NCBI GenBank assembly: GCA_016715365.1
Contig: JADKAM010000004.1
Coordinates: 186,001-250,000, forward strand
Length of the DNA stretch: 64,000 bases
DNA from: Chitinophagaceae bacterium
Lineage (GTDB): Bacteria; Bacteroidota; Bacteroidia; Chitinophagales; Chitinophagaceae
Direction: 5' to 3'
Shown: in pieces, positions 51,916 to 60,730 of the stretch
Layout: every line of letters begins with the position of its first letter
Numbering within the stretch: position 1 is the first letter of the stretch
Notes under the pieces: model-generated
Database searches by the model: none
What the model was told of the DNA's origin: nothing
The model's input: the letters and a program-made list of their open reading frames with translations, nothing else
Position numbers and translations under genes: made by a program

Positions 51916-52470
51916 TGCTGTTTTGTTGGCAATGGTAAAGTGTCGGTAAGGCTTTTAACCGCTGGTATGTTTACAAGATATTTTTCAATTGCCAGCAACA
52001 AATTCTTTGCAATGGTTTCTTTTGCCGCTGAAGTTTGTAAATAAGCCAGGTCTTTTTCATTATTTATAAAACCGGCCTCTATCAGTACAGCAGGACAGGT
52101 ATTGGCTTGCAATATCATAATGCCCATCTGGCGCTGATTTAGTTGTGGTTTTACAGCAAACCAAAATTATTGCTGAATTCTTTTACAATGGCCGAAGCTA
52201 AGCTGCATTCTTACTTTTAGCAAATTCAACTTTTTGCTGCGGGTTCATATACACATCTCCATCTCTTACCAAAACAATTTCAATAGCATTATTGCTGTTA
52301 AGTTCCTTCACTTTTTTTGCAATGGCGAGGGTTAAGTCTTTTTCAAGAATGCCATCTGCACTTTTTGCACCTGCATCCTGGCCGCCGTGCCCGGCATCAA
52401 TAACAACTGTTATTTTTTTGGCCATGATAGAGTGAACTGCTGGTTTTTGCATAAAAAGTAAAAGCAGCAA
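51813..52470 (-). pseudogene. Amidase_3 remnant with an internal deletion and frameshifts
   Basis: The first piece (52198-52470) encodes ITVVIDAGHGGQDAGAK, the zinc-binding start of an N-acetylmuramoyl-L-alanine amidase, and stops after EFAKSKNAA. The last piece (51813-52127) encodes QANTCPAVLIEAGFINNEKDL, the end of the same domain. Between them about 60-70 residues are missing, and the short join (LASAIVKEFSNNF, then VKPQLNQRQMG) is in changing frames. The domain cannot be active as written. Confidence 0.75.
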
Positions 52471-53323
52471 AAAACAACACAGCCACTGGCAATACCATGA
52501 TGCGGCCTATGTAATTTACCCTTGGGTTTTTGTTTTTTGTCAGCATAAGGAGTCTGCGTTTTATAGGTGAGTAGAAAAAATTATTGGCCAGTTCAAAGCG
52601 GTGTCTTGGATAAGCAGCCTGCAATATCATGGCTGCAAAAGCGGAGGTATCACTGTCTTCTACGGCTTTTTTATCGGCAATGAATTCATGTATCATGTTC
52701 AGCTCTTTGCGGTACAGCCAGAAGAATGGATTGCACCAGCAAAAGATGAGGATGCTATTTACAAAGAGTTTATCATGGGTGTGTTTTTCCTGTATATGAG
52801 CTACTTCATGCTTAAATATCTGACGACCGGTTGTTGTGTCTAAGTCAATGCTGCTGTTCCAGAAAATATATTTTAAAAAGGAAAAGGGTGTGCTGGCATC
52901 TTCGGTATTTACAAAAGCTACCTCTTCCACCTGCTGCACAGGATATTTTTTCAATAGGGTACGGATCAGGAATAAAGTACGCAGCATTACGAAAAAGAAA
53001 ATAAGGGAAATCAGTATGTAAACAACGGGGTACAATTGCTCTACACTCCAATTGCTTCTCCGGGCTGTAAGCACAATATTTTCCATGTATTCATCGCCAA
53101 CAGATACAGCCTGTAATACACGGATGGCCTGGTTTGTATCGGCAGCAGGCTGCCAGAAATTTATTTTAAGTAAGGGTAATAAAAGCGACAACGACATAGC
53201 TGCCAGCAAATAAAACCGGTTGTATTGGTGAAATATTTTATTGCGCAGAAAAAACCAGTAGTAACCAAATAAAATGCCGGAGCAGATCATTACTTTCAGC
53301 ATGTACCAGAAGAAAGGCAGCAT
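52397..53323 (-). CDS. BlaR1/M56-family sensor metallopeptidase, N-terminal part
   Basis: 308 codons. Membrane helices at about 5-25, 35-55, 100-120 and 270-290 surround a cytoplasmic zinc protease with HEVAHIQEKHTHD (HEXXH) and the MIHEFIADKKAVE helix with the third ligand. The frame closes just after the last membrane helix; removing one A from the A5 or A7 run near 52422-52450 would continue into the amidase. BlaI-type repressor gene lies 160 nt upstream on the same strand. Such pairs sense cell-wall damage or beta-lactams and cleave the repressor. Confidence 0.82.
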   Translation of the reverse strand: MLPFFWYMLKVMICSGILFGYYWFFLRNKIFHQYNRFYLLAAMSLSLLLPLLKINFWQPAADTNQAIRVLQAVSVGDEYMENIVLTARRSNWSVEQLYPVVYILISLIFFFVMLRTLFLIRTLLKKYPVQQVEEVAFVNTEDASTPFSFLKYIFWNSSIDLDTTTGRQIFKHEVAHIQEKHTHDKLFVNSILIFCWCNPFFWLYRKELNMIHEFIADKKAVEDSDTSAFAAMILQAAYPRHRFELANNFFYSPIKRRLLMLTKNKNPRVNYIGRIMVLPVAVLFFAAFTFYAKTSSSLYHGQKNNSCY

Positions 53324-53350
53324 AAAAATAAATTTTAGCGTTTACAAATA

Positions 53351-53478
53351 GTTTTGAGTTTTGGATCTGGTGTTTTGAGTTGAGGACGCTGATTGTTTAG
53401 GTAATTATATTTTTTCCAATTCCTCATAAGCTCGGCATTCTAAAAAAACGCAAAACCCATAACACCAAACACAAAACA
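53351..53478. repeat. Opposed 7-nt-period arrays between blaI and the M56 gene
   Basis: GTTTTGA-type 7-mers at 53351-53385 and complementary-style CAAAACC-type 7-mers at 53444-53478. They can pair and separate two genes that normally form a tight operon. Confidence 0.7.
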
Positions 53479-53483
53479 GTGTT

Positions 53484-53840
53484 TTATTTTTTCTTCAACT
53501 GCTTCAAAAGCACTTCCAGATCTTCTACACTTAAATTGTTTTCTTTTACCATAAAGGAAACGGCATTGCTGAATGAACCGTCGAAATATCCCTTTACAAA
53601 ACTCTTCATGGTGGTTTTGCTGTAAGCATCTTTACTCACTAACGGAAAATACTGATGTGTTCTTCCAAACTGGGTAATGCCGATGTATTCTTTGTCAACC
53701 AGAATTTTAATGATCGTGGCAACCGTGTTGTTGTGTGGTTTTGGCGCAGGTAATTCATCCATGATCTCTCTCAGGAAAGCTTTATCCAGCTTCCATATCA
53801 CCTGCATGATCTGCTCTTCGGCCTTGGTTAAATTTTTCAT
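53484..53840 (-). CDS. BlaI/MecI-family transcriptional repressor
   Basis: 118 residues. Winged helix with LTKAEEQIMQVIWKLDKAFLREIM and the recognition part PAPKPHNNTVATIIKILVDKEYIG, then a C-terminal dimer helix (SFMVKENNLSVEDLEVLLKQLK). It represses until cleaved by an M56 protease, which is encoded just downstream. Two AACTA-N6-TAGTT dyads 20 bp apart lie 37-72 nt before its ATG and are the likely operators. Confidence 0.9.
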   Translation of the reverse strand: MKNLTKAEEQIMQVIWKLDKAFLREIMDELPAPKPHNNTVATIIKILVDKEYIGITQFGRTHQYFPLVSKDAYSKTTMKSFVKGYFDGSFSNAVSFMVKENNLSVEDLEVLLKQLKKK

Positions 53841-53876
53841 TTTACTGTATTTTTATGCTTGATAAAGTAAATGTAA

Positions 53877-53912
53877 AACTATATTTTTAGTTTAACAACT
53901 ATTTTTTTAGTT
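53877..53912 (-). promoter_or_regulatory. Two candidate BlaI operators
   Basis: AACTA-N6-TAGTT at 53877-53892 and again at 53897-53912, starts exactly 20 bp apart. A -7-like TACATTTA (53868-53875, minus strand) touches the nearer dyad, so a bound repressor would cover the promoter spacer. Confidence 0.6.
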
Positions 53913-54031
53913 ACTCACATTTTTTAACAAATGGTGAAGAAATTAATTTTCAATGCTGAAGTGGTAAAAGCTAAATTTGCAAGTATTGCCATCTTCGTTC
54001 TTCGTTTCTATAAAAGTTCCATATAGTTATG

Positions 54032-54059
54032 CGGTACAAGTGAGTGACACAACGATGAT
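54032..54059. repeat. GTACAAGTGAG...ACAACGATG word
   Basis: The word here also occurs, split by the hairpin, at 238-302, and a related reverse copy is at about 48030-48058. See findings. Confidence 0.4.
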
Positions 54060-54081
54060 GCCATGAAAAACAAATGACTGT

Positions 54082-54116
54082 AACACAAAACTAAAAAACG
54101 CAAAACCTAAAACGCA
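54082..54116. repeat. 7-nt-period array before ftsE
   Basis: Five A/C-rich 7-mers (AACACAA, AACTAAA, AAACGCA, AAACCTA, AAACGCA) end 1 nt before the ftsE ATG. Confidence 0.7.
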
Positions 54117-54117
54117 G

Positions 54118-54807
54118 ATGTCTCAATCAATAGTTGAATTAAAAAATGTAAATATTTACCAGGGCAGCAGCCTTATTTTAAGTGATGTAAACATATCGGT
54201 AGATAAGGGTGAATTTGTGTACCTGGTGGGCAAGACCGGTACCGGTAAAAGCAGTTTACTGAAAACTATGTATGGCGATCTGCAATTGAGAGAAGGAGAG
54301 GGATGGGTTGCCGGCCATGATTTGAAAATACTAACGTGGAAAACAGTTCCTTTTTTAAGGCGCAACCTGGGCGTGGTTTTCCAGGATTTTCAGTTGCTTA
54401 CAGACAGGAATGTGAATGAGAATATGAAGTTTGTGTTGAAAGCCACCGGCTGGAAAGATGAAAAACTGATGGATGAAAAAATTGCTGATGTGCTTGAAAA
54501 AGTGGGATTGAAAACAAAGGGTTTTAAAATGCCTTTTGAGCTGAGTGGCGGCGAGCAGCAGCGTATGGATATTGCCCGGGCTTTATTAAATTCTCCAAAA
54601 CTGATACTGGCTGATGAGCCAACCGGAAACCTTGACCCTGAAACGAGTGATGAAATTATGCAGTTGCTCTTTAACATCTGCAGGGATTATAACACCACCA
54701 TTATTATGGCTACACACGATTACCTGGTGATAAAAAAGTTTCCGGCACGAACCATTAAAACAGAAATGGGAAAAGTTTGGGATAATGCTACTGTAGAAAT
54801 GTCATAA
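54118..54807 (+). CDS. ftsE: FtsE-type ABC transporter ATPase
   Basis: 229 residues. Walker A GKTGTGKSS, Q-loop VFQDFQLL, signature LSGGEQQRMDIARALL, Walker B LILADEPTGNLD, H-loop THD. Best fit is FtsE, which with the membrane protein FtsX controls peptidoglycan hydrolases at division. No ftsX is adjacent, so the assignment rests on sequence type (LLTDRNVNENMKFVL is FtsE-like). Its 3' end overlaps the convergent glycosyltransferase by 20 nt. Confidence 0.85.
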   Translation: MSQSIVELKNVNIYQGSSLILSDVNISVDKGEFVYLVGKTGTGKSSLLKTMYGDLQLREGEGWVAGHDLKILTWKTVPFLRRNLGVVFQDFQLLTDRNVNENMKFVLKATGWKDEKLMDEKIADVLEKVGLKTKGFKMPFELSGGEQQRMDIARALLNSPKLILADEPTGNLDPETSDEIMQLLFNICRDYNTTIIMATHDYLVIKKFPARTIKTEMGKVWDNATVEMS

Positions 54808-55909
54808 GTTGCCTGGCATTTGTTTCATTATTATACATTGTTTGCAGTAAACCCTGTCGTTGCTGCGCTTCCTGCTCGGTAAAGGGCAGGATGTACAATG
54901 CTTCAATTTGCTTTCGGAAAGTTTCTGCATCCATCGCCATGTGGCAAAAAGATTCCAGTCCCGATCCTTCAACCCCGGCTTTATTCACTAAACAATGCCT
55001 GCCATTGAACAGGGCATTTAATAATTTGAGTTTGATTCCGGTATTATTTAACGATGGCAGTACATGAACATGTGCTTTACCAATAATATCCTGCATTTCT
55101 TTATCACTGGGATTGGCAACGATACAGGTGTGCTGGTGCAGATGAGCAAGCTGTTCAAGTCTTTTTGAAGGTTTTTTTCCTGCAATGACGAAAGGGATTT
55201 GTACTTTGTTAAAAACATGTTGCAATAACCATATGGCAGCTTTTTCATTTTCATTAATTGCTAAATTACCATGGTACAAACAATAACAACCCTTGCCCTC
55301 TTTACCAATTGCCGATGTGTAAGGCAAAAAAACCGGCAGGTAATGGATATCGGTTGCTTTAAATTGCTGTTGATACAAAATAACATCCTGTTTGCTTACG
55401 GCTAAAAATATGGCTTTGCAGGCAATGGCTCTTTCGTATTTTTTCAATAGCCGGCTTTCGTGCAGGTAGTATAGCTTTTTAAATACATTGCCTTCATGCT
55501 TTGCCAGTTGTTTATAATAAGCAAACTCGGCATTGTGCAGGCGTACAATAATTTTTCTGTTATTAAGCTGGCCGGTTTTTAAATAGTAAGTACAATGTAT
55601 GCCTTCCAGTAAAACCGGGTAATTATCTTTTTGTAAGTTGGAAATTAAAGCTTCGTTAACCCTGCTGTTTACAATTAAGGGGGTGTTTAAAGAAAAACTG
55701 CTGCTGTTGCTTTTACGTTGATAATAATTTACCGTTTCGCAGTATTTATTTAATTCATCCTGTGGCTGTCTGTCTTTTGTAAAACAATGCAGGTGAATTT
55801 TTACACCCAATTGATGCAAAGCTTTTATTTTATAAAACAGATCAACCACTCCGCCATAATCAGCTGGGAAGGGCACATCAAGGCAAACGATATGTAAATG
55901 CTTATCCAA
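54788..55909 (-). CDS. GT4-type glycosyltransferase
   Basis: 373 residues with two Rossmann halves. The N-terminal part starts HIVCLDVPFPADYGGVVDLFYKIKALHQLG, the acceptor-side pattern; the C-terminal part has CYCLYHGNLAINENEKAA, FVIAGKKPSKRL and VHVLPSLNNTGIKLKLLNAL, like the donor site of GT4 enzymes. Acts on the cytoplasmic side of the membrane, probably in surface polysaccharide assembly. Last of three overlapping minus-strand genes. Confidence 0.82.
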   Translation of the reverse strand: MDKHLHIVCLDVPFPADYGGVVDLFYKIKALHQLGVKIHLHCFTKDRQPQDELNKYCETVNYYQRKSNSSSFSLNTPLIVNSRVNEALISNLQKDNYPVLLEGIHCTYYLKTGQLNNRKIIVRLHNAEFAYYKQLAKHEGNVFKKLYYLHESRLLKKYERAIACKAIFLAVSKQDVILYQQQFKATDIHYLPVFLPYTSAIGKEGKGCYCLYHGNLAINENEKAAIWLLQHVFNKVQIPFVIAGKKPSKRLEQLAHLHQHTCIVANPSDKEMQDIIGKAHVHVLPSLNNTGIKLKLLNALFNGRHCLVNKAGVEGSGLESFCHMAMDAETFRKQIEALYILPFTEQEAQQRQGLLQTMYNNETNARQLMTFLQ

Positions 55910-56993
55910 AAATATTTTTATAAAACTGAATTAATTTTATTTCTTCCTGTTGCCAGTTTAAAGTTTGCCGCAGTTTTAAACAGTTTTGCTGCAGTTCATG
56001 ATACAAAACCTCATTTGTTATCAAATTGTTCAGTTGGGCAGCTAAGTTTGTTGCACTTATGTCGTCAACCAGCAATGCAATGGGTAGTTTGCTGTTGATA
56101 TCAGCATACACCGGGTAATTAACGCAAAGCTGCGGAATGCCGGCGTGCAGGTAATCAAAAAAGCGGTTCGCCAGCGAATAGTAGTTGCTTAATCCTTTAT
56201 CATCAAACAAAGTAATACCGATATAGGCCTGTTGAGTAATAGCGGTCAATTCATCCGGTTTTATTTTGCCTTTAAAAATTACTTTGTCCTGCAGGTTGTT
56301 ATCTTCAACCAATTGCTTTGCCTGCAGCATAAAGTTGCCATCCCCGCAAATAATTAATTTGGAATTGATGTTTTTAAAAGCCGGTATCAGTGTTTCAAAA
56401 CTGCGGCCTTCATTAACGGCACCTTGATACAGGATGAATTTTTCTTTCTTTTCTACAGGAAAAATTTCTTTCAACAAAGCAATGTTTCTGATCACCGCAT
56501 AATCAACACCATACATTTTTTTAAACTCATTGGCAATGGGTTGGTTAACAGTATAACCATGGGGGAATTTTGGAGCCGTAAAGCCTTCAATCTTTTTCCA
56601 GATCTTATAAATGCCAGGCCTGGTAACAATTTCCTTCATTTCGCAAAACAGCTCGTGTGCATCGTACACCCGTTTTGTTTTTTTTATTCTGGAGATGAAG
56701 TAGCAGGGGAGGATCGTATCCAGGTCAATAGCGCCAATACAATCCATCTTCTTAAACAGCAGGTAAAAGAATAGCCGGATATTATATTCGGCATAAAACA
56801 GTTTGCCTTTTTCAAAGAGGCAGTTAATTCTTTTTTGTTTGAATGGCTGAGTTGTAAGCGGAATAGAAGCGTTTAATTTTCTGCCAACCAATAACACATC
56901 ATATCCCGCATTGGCCAATGATGTACAGATCCGGATCATACGCTGGTCGTAACTTAAATCGGTAGTTACAGTGAATATGATGGTTGTATTCAC
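55902..56993 (-). CDS. GT4-type glycosyltransferase
   Basis: 363 residues. FTVTTDLSYDQRMIRICTSLANAGYDVLLVGRK at the N-terminus; donor-side KFILYQGAVNEGRSFETLIPAFKNI, LIICGDGNFMLQAKQLV, and GLSNYYSLANRFFDYLHAGIPQLC. The family commonly builds lipid-linked or capsule sugars. Overlaps the next gene by 8 nt and the oxidoreductase by 4 nt, so all three are made together. Confidence 0.85.
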   Translation of the reverse strand: MNTTIIFTVTTDLSYDQRMIRICTSLANAGYDVLLVGRKLNASIPLTTQPFKQKRINCLFEKGKLFYAEYNIRLFFYLLFKKMDCIGAIDLDTILPCYFISRIKKTKRVYDAHELFCEMKEIVTRPGIYKIWKKIEGFTAPKFPHGYTVNQPIANEFKKMYGVDYAVIRNIALLKEIFPVEKKEKFILYQGAVNEGRSFETLIPAFKNINSKLIICGDGNFMLQAKQLVEDNNLQDKVIFKGKIKPDELTAITQQAYIGITLFDDKGLSNYYSLANRFFDYLHAGIPQLCVNYPVYADINSKLPIALLVDDISATNLAAQLNNLITNEVLYHELQQNCLKLRQTLNWQQEEIKLIQFYKNIFG

Positions 56994-57982
56994 AGGTTTT
57001 TGTAAATTTTTTGGATAATCTCTACCGTCTTCAAACCATCTTCCGCACTGGCAAATTCATGCTTATCATTTTGTAAAGCAATCAAAAGATTTTCATACAC
57101 TTTATCGTGATTGCTCATGCTGCCCTGGTAAAATCCATAGCCATTGGCAGGATTACCAATTGGCAAATTGGGCTTTTCAATTCCGGAAACGGTGCAATAC
57201 TCCAGTTCATTCAGGTATTGTCCGCCAATTTTTACCGTACCATTTTCAGCAAAAACTGTAAATGAGCCTTCCATATTCTTTTCAAAACTGTTAACCGTAT
57301 AATTTAAAGAACCGATGGCACCGCTTTCCATTTCAAAAGCTACAACACCGCTGTCTTCAAATTCAATTGCCGGATGAGCAAAATTTTTGCTGATTGTTTT
57401 AACAGCAGCTACATCACCCAACAGCCAATAAAGCAGATCTATAAAATGGCTGAATTGAGTAAAGAGTGTACCACCATCCATGTCTTTACTGCCTTTCCAA
57501 TCGGTATAGTAGGCTTCGGGGCGGTTCCAAAAGCAGTTTATCTGGAAGCTGTAGATCTTACCCAGTTTGCCATTTACAATCAGGTTTTTTAAAAACGCAA
57601 CCGGTGGATTATAGCGGTTTTGCTTAACCACAAAGAGTTTTTTATTTGTTTTTTCTGCGGCAGCAATCATCTTTTTTCCGTCTTCAGTAGTTATGCAAAG
57701 GGGCTTTTCGCACAAAACATGATTGCCGGTTTCCAGCAACTTAATAGAATGGGTGGCATGCAATCCATTTGGTGTGCATACCGCTACCAGGGTTAAACCT
57801 GTTTCTTTCTTTACCAATTCATCAATTGAGTAATAGGGCCTTGCGCCATAAAGTGCAGCCATTTCATCTGCCTTTTCGGGTAAAATATCACAAACCGCTA
57901 CCAGGGTGCCGTGTTTGATCATTTGCTCAGCATGACGCTTTGCAATCCTTCCGCAACCAATTATGGCAAAATTCAGGTTCAT
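56990..57982 (-). CDS. Gfo/Idh/MocA-family oxidoreductase
   Basis: 330 residues from ATG 57982; a TTG at 57991 is in frame but weaker. NAD(P)-binding NFAIIGCGRIAKRHAEQM, ALCEKPL-like VLCEKPLCI with the conserved Lys, and a C-terminal substrate domain with WKGSKDMDGGTLFTQFSHFIDLLYWLLG. Likely makes a modified nucleotide sugar used by the two glycosyltransferases that follow it. Confidence 0.87.
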   Translation of the reverse strand: MNLNFAIIGCGRIAKRHAEQMIKHGTLVAVCDILPEKADEMAALYGARPYYSIDELVKKETGLTLVAVCTPNGLHATHSIKLLETGNHVLCEKPLCITTEDGKKMIAAAEKTNKKLFVVKQNRYNPPVAFLKNLIVNGKLGKIYSFQINCFWNRPEAYYTDWKGSKDMDGGTLFTQFSHFIDLLYWLLGDVAAVKTISKNFAHPAIEFEDSGVVAFEMESGAIGSLNYTVNSFEKNMEGSFTVFAENGTVKIGGQYLNELEYCTVSGIEKPNLPIGNPANGYGFYQGSMSNHDKVYENLLIALQNDKHEFASAEDGLKTVEIIQKIYKNL

Positions 57983-58040
57983 ATATGGCAATATTCAAAA
58001 AAAATACTCAAAACGCCGCTTAAAAATCAATATTTCTATG

Positions 58041-58048
58041 TACTTTTG
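58041..58048 (+). promoter_or_regulatory. -7 box TACTTTTG of rpsO
   Basis: Perfect TAnnTTTG 50 nt before ATG 58099. Confidence 0.5.
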
Positions 58049-58098
58049 CAACCAATTTAAAAAAGAAACATAACAAAGACGTTATTAAAAAAACAAAG

Positions 58099-58371
58099 AT
58101 GCCGTATTTAACAATCGAAAAAAAAGCAGACATTTTCACCACTTTTGGAGCAAAAGCTACCAACACAGGGTCTATTGAAGGCCAGATCGCTTTATTAACA
58201 GAGCGTATCAACCACATTTCAAACCACCTGAAAACCAACAAAAAGGATTTCTCTTCACAAAGAGGTTTGATGATGATGGTAGGACAGCGTAAGCGCTTAC
58301 TTACTTATCTCAGCAAGCACGACCTTTCTGGTTACAGGGCCTTAATTGAGAAATTAGGTTTACGTAAATAA
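58099..58371 (+). CDS. rpsO: 30S ribosomal protein S15
   Basis: 90 residues, the usual length. Binds the central domain of 16S rRNA. TGSIEGQIALLTERINHISNHLKTN and KRLLTYLSKHDLSGYRALIEKLGLRK are the family signature. It precedes pnp, the widespread rpsO-pnp order, but a terminator lies between them. Confidence 0.98.
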   Translation: MPYLTIEKKADIFTTFGAKATNTGSIEGQIALLTERINHISNHLKTNKKDFSSQRGLMMMVGQRKRLLTYLSKHDLSGYRALIEKLGLRK

Positions 58372-58393
58372 ACTATCCAACATGTAAATAATT

Positions 58394-58434
58394 TAATTCC
58401 CAACTATATTTTCAAGTTGGGAATTATTCTTTTT
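58394..58434 (+). terminator. rpsO terminator
   Basis: A 12-bp perfect stem, TAATTCCCAACT with AGTTGGGAATTA, and a T-rich tail. Confidence 0.9.
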
Positions 58435-58466
58435 ACAGTATTTAATCATCGGGATTGCGGCTTTAC

Positions 58467-58501
58467 TAAATCTAAAATCGCCAATCTAAAATCATAAATC
58501 T
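58467..58501. repeat. 7-nt-period array before pnp
   Basis: Five 7-mers (TAAATCT, AAAATCG, CCAATCT, AAAATCA, TAAATCT) end 4 nt before the pnp ATG; same words as before groEL. Confidence 0.75.
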
Positions 58502-58505
58502 ATTT

Positions 58506-60653
58506 ATGTCTTTATTAAACCCAAAATCAATAAAATTTGATATAGGTGGTGGCCGTGAGGTAACCATCGAAACAGGTAAAATGGCCCGCCAGGCCGATGG
58601 TGCAGTTACCGTTCGCCAGGGCAATTGTATTTTACTGGCAACCGTTGTTGCTAACAAAGAACCTAAACCCGGACAGGGATTTTTTCCGTTATCGGTAGAT
58701 TACCAGGAAAAATTTGGTTCTGCAGGCCGTATCCCGGGGTCTTTCTTTAAAAGAGAAGCCCGCCTGAATGATTACGAAATCTTAACCTCAAGATTAATAG
58801 ACAGGGCTTTACGTCCTTTATTTCCAGAAGATTATTTGTGCGAAGTGCAGGTGTTGGTGTCACTTATTTCTTCTGATGATGAAGTAATGCCCGATTCACT
58901 GGCTTGTTTGGCTGCATCAGCTGCATTGGCTGTATCGGATATTCCCATCCAGGAAATTATTTCAGAAGTTCGTGTAGGAAGGATCAATGGTGAATTGATC
59001 ATCAACCCAACCCGTAGCCAGCTGGCAGTATCTGATTTTGAATTTTTGATCGCAGCAACCGATAAGAACATTATGATGGTTGAAGGCGAAAGTAACGAGT
59101 GCCAGGAAGAAGACCTGATCAAAGCTATTGAAGCCGGTCATGCTGCTATACAGTTACAGGTTACAGCACAGGAACAGTTAAGGGATTTAGTAGGATCTGC
59201 AACTAAAAGAGATTATACCAAGCCTTACCGCAACGAAGAATTAAACGAAAAGATCACCGCTTTTGCTAAAGATAAAATGTATGCCATTTCATCAGCTGCA
59301 TCTGCAAAGCACGAAAGAAGCGATGCTTATTCAGCATTAAAGGAAGAAGTTAAAACATTTTTGGCTGAAGAAAACCCCGAAATGTCTGAAGATGATAAAG
59401 CCCTGATTAGCCTTTACTTTGGAGATCTGCAATATTATGTGGTAAGAGACATGATATTGAATGACAGGAAGCGTTTGGATGGCCGTGGTACAGAAGATAT
59501 TCGTCAGCTGGAAATGGAGATCGATAATTTACCAACTCCGCACGGTTCTGCTTTATTCACCCGCGGTGAAACCCAGTCACTTACAACTGTTACTTTAGGA
59601 ACTCCGTTAGATGAGTTATTGGTAGAAAGTGCTCATAAATCGGACTATACAAAATTCATCCTGCATTATAATTTCCCGCCATTTTCAACCGGTGAGGTTA
59701 AAATGATGAGAGGCGTTGGCCGCAGGGAAGTTGGTCATGGTAACCTGGCCATGCGTTCTTTAAAGAAAATGATGCCGGGCAGTGATTATCCTTACACCGT
59801 TCGAGTGGTAAGTGATATTCTGGAAAGTAATGGTTCCTCTTCAATGGCTACTGTTTGTGCCGGTTCATTAGCATTAATGGATGCCGGTGTGCCTTTAAAA
59901 AAGCACGTAAGTGGTGTTGCCATGGGATTAATCAAAAAAGGCGACGATTTTGCCATTTTAACCGATATCCTGGGTGATGAAGATCATTTAGGAGATATGG
60001 ATTTTAAAGTTACCGGAACCCGTGATGGTATTTGCGGTGTGCAGATGGATATTAAAGTGGACGGCCTAAGTATGGACGTTATGCGCCAGGCATTGGAACA
60101 GGCTAAAAAAGGCCGTATGCATATTCTGGAAGCCATGTATGCATGTACACCTAATGCACGTGAAGAAGTTAAACCACATGCTCCACGTATGGTTAAGATC
60201 ATCATTGATAAAGAATATATTGGTGCCGTGATAGGACCCGGCGGTAAAGTGATACAGGAAATTCAGCGTGAAACCGGTGCAACCATCAATATTGAAGAAG
60301 TTGACAACAGGGGAGAAGTAAGCATTTTCTCTAAAGAAAAAGCAAGCCTGGAACGTGCCTTGGCATGGATCAACGGCCTGGTAGCAGTACCGGTTGTTGG
60401 CGATACATACGAAGGAACGGTAAAGAGCATTAAAGAATTTGGTGCTTTTGTTGAGTTCTTACCTAAAAAAGAAGGTTTGTTACACATCAGTGAAATAAGC
60501 TGGAAGCGTTTGGAAACAATGGACGGTATTTTTAAAGAAGGAGATAAAGTTAAAGTTAAATTGCTGGATGTTGATCAAAAAACAGGCAAGTTTAAATTGA
60601 GCCGTAAAGCTTTAATACCAAAGCCTGAAGCACAGCCTAAGCAAGGTGAGTAA
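58506..60653 (+). CDS. pnp: Polyribonucleotide nucleotidyltransferase
   Basis: 715 residues. Phosphorolytic 3'-5' exoribonuclease of the degradosome. Two RNase PH domains (first with FFPLSVDYQEKFGSAGRIPGSFFKREAR; second with RGETQSLTTVTLGTPLDE, and catalytic MDFKVTGTRDGICGVQMDIK), then a KH domain (IGAVIGPGGKVIQEIQRETGA) and an S1 domain (YEGTVKSIKEFGAFVEFLPKKEGLLHIS). Terminator follows. Confidence 0.98.
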   Translation: MSLLNPKSIKFDIGGGREVTIETGKMARQADGAVTVRQGNCILLATVVANKEPKPGQGFFPLSVDYQEKFGSAGRIPGSFFKREARLNDYEILTSRLIDRALRPLFPEDYLCEVQVLVSLISSDDEVMPDSLACLAASAALAVSDIPIQEIISEVRVGRINGELIINPTRSQLAVSDFEFLIAATDKNIMMVEGESNECQEEDLIKAIEAGHAAIQLQVTAQEQLRDLVGSATKRDYTKPYRNEELNEKITAFAKDKMYAISSAASAKHERSDAYSALKEEVKTFLAEENPEMSEDDKALISLYFGDLQYYVVRDMILNDRKRLDGRGTEDIRQLEMEIDNLPTPHGSALFTRGETQSLTTVTLGTPLDELLVESAHKSDYTKFILHYNFPPFSTGEVKMMRGVGRREVGHGNLAMRSLKKMMPGSDYPYTVRVVSDILESNGSSSMATVCAGSLALMDAGVPLKKHVSGVAMGLIKKGDDFAILTDILGDEDHLGDMDFKVTGTRDGICGVQMDIKVDGLSMDVMRQALEQAKKGRMHILEAMYACTPNAREEVKPHAPRMVKIIIDKEYIGAVIGPGGKVIQEIQRETGATINIEEVDNRGEVSIFSKEKASLERALAWINGLVAVPVVGDTYEGTVKSIKEFGAFVEFLPKKEGLLHISEISWKRLETMDGIFKEGDKVKVKLLDVDQKTGKFKLSRKALIPKPEAQPKQGE

Positions 60654-60687
60654 TCTGTGTAAGAAATAGATTAATTGAATTATATGC

Positions 60688-60717
60688 CGTCCCGCCTCTC
60701 TGGCGGGATGGTTTTTT
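60688..60717 (+). terminator. pnp terminator
   Basis: CCCGCC/GGCGGG stem with 5-nt loop and T6, 38 nt after the stop. Confidence 0.85.
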
Positions 60718-60730
60718 AAATACCATCATC

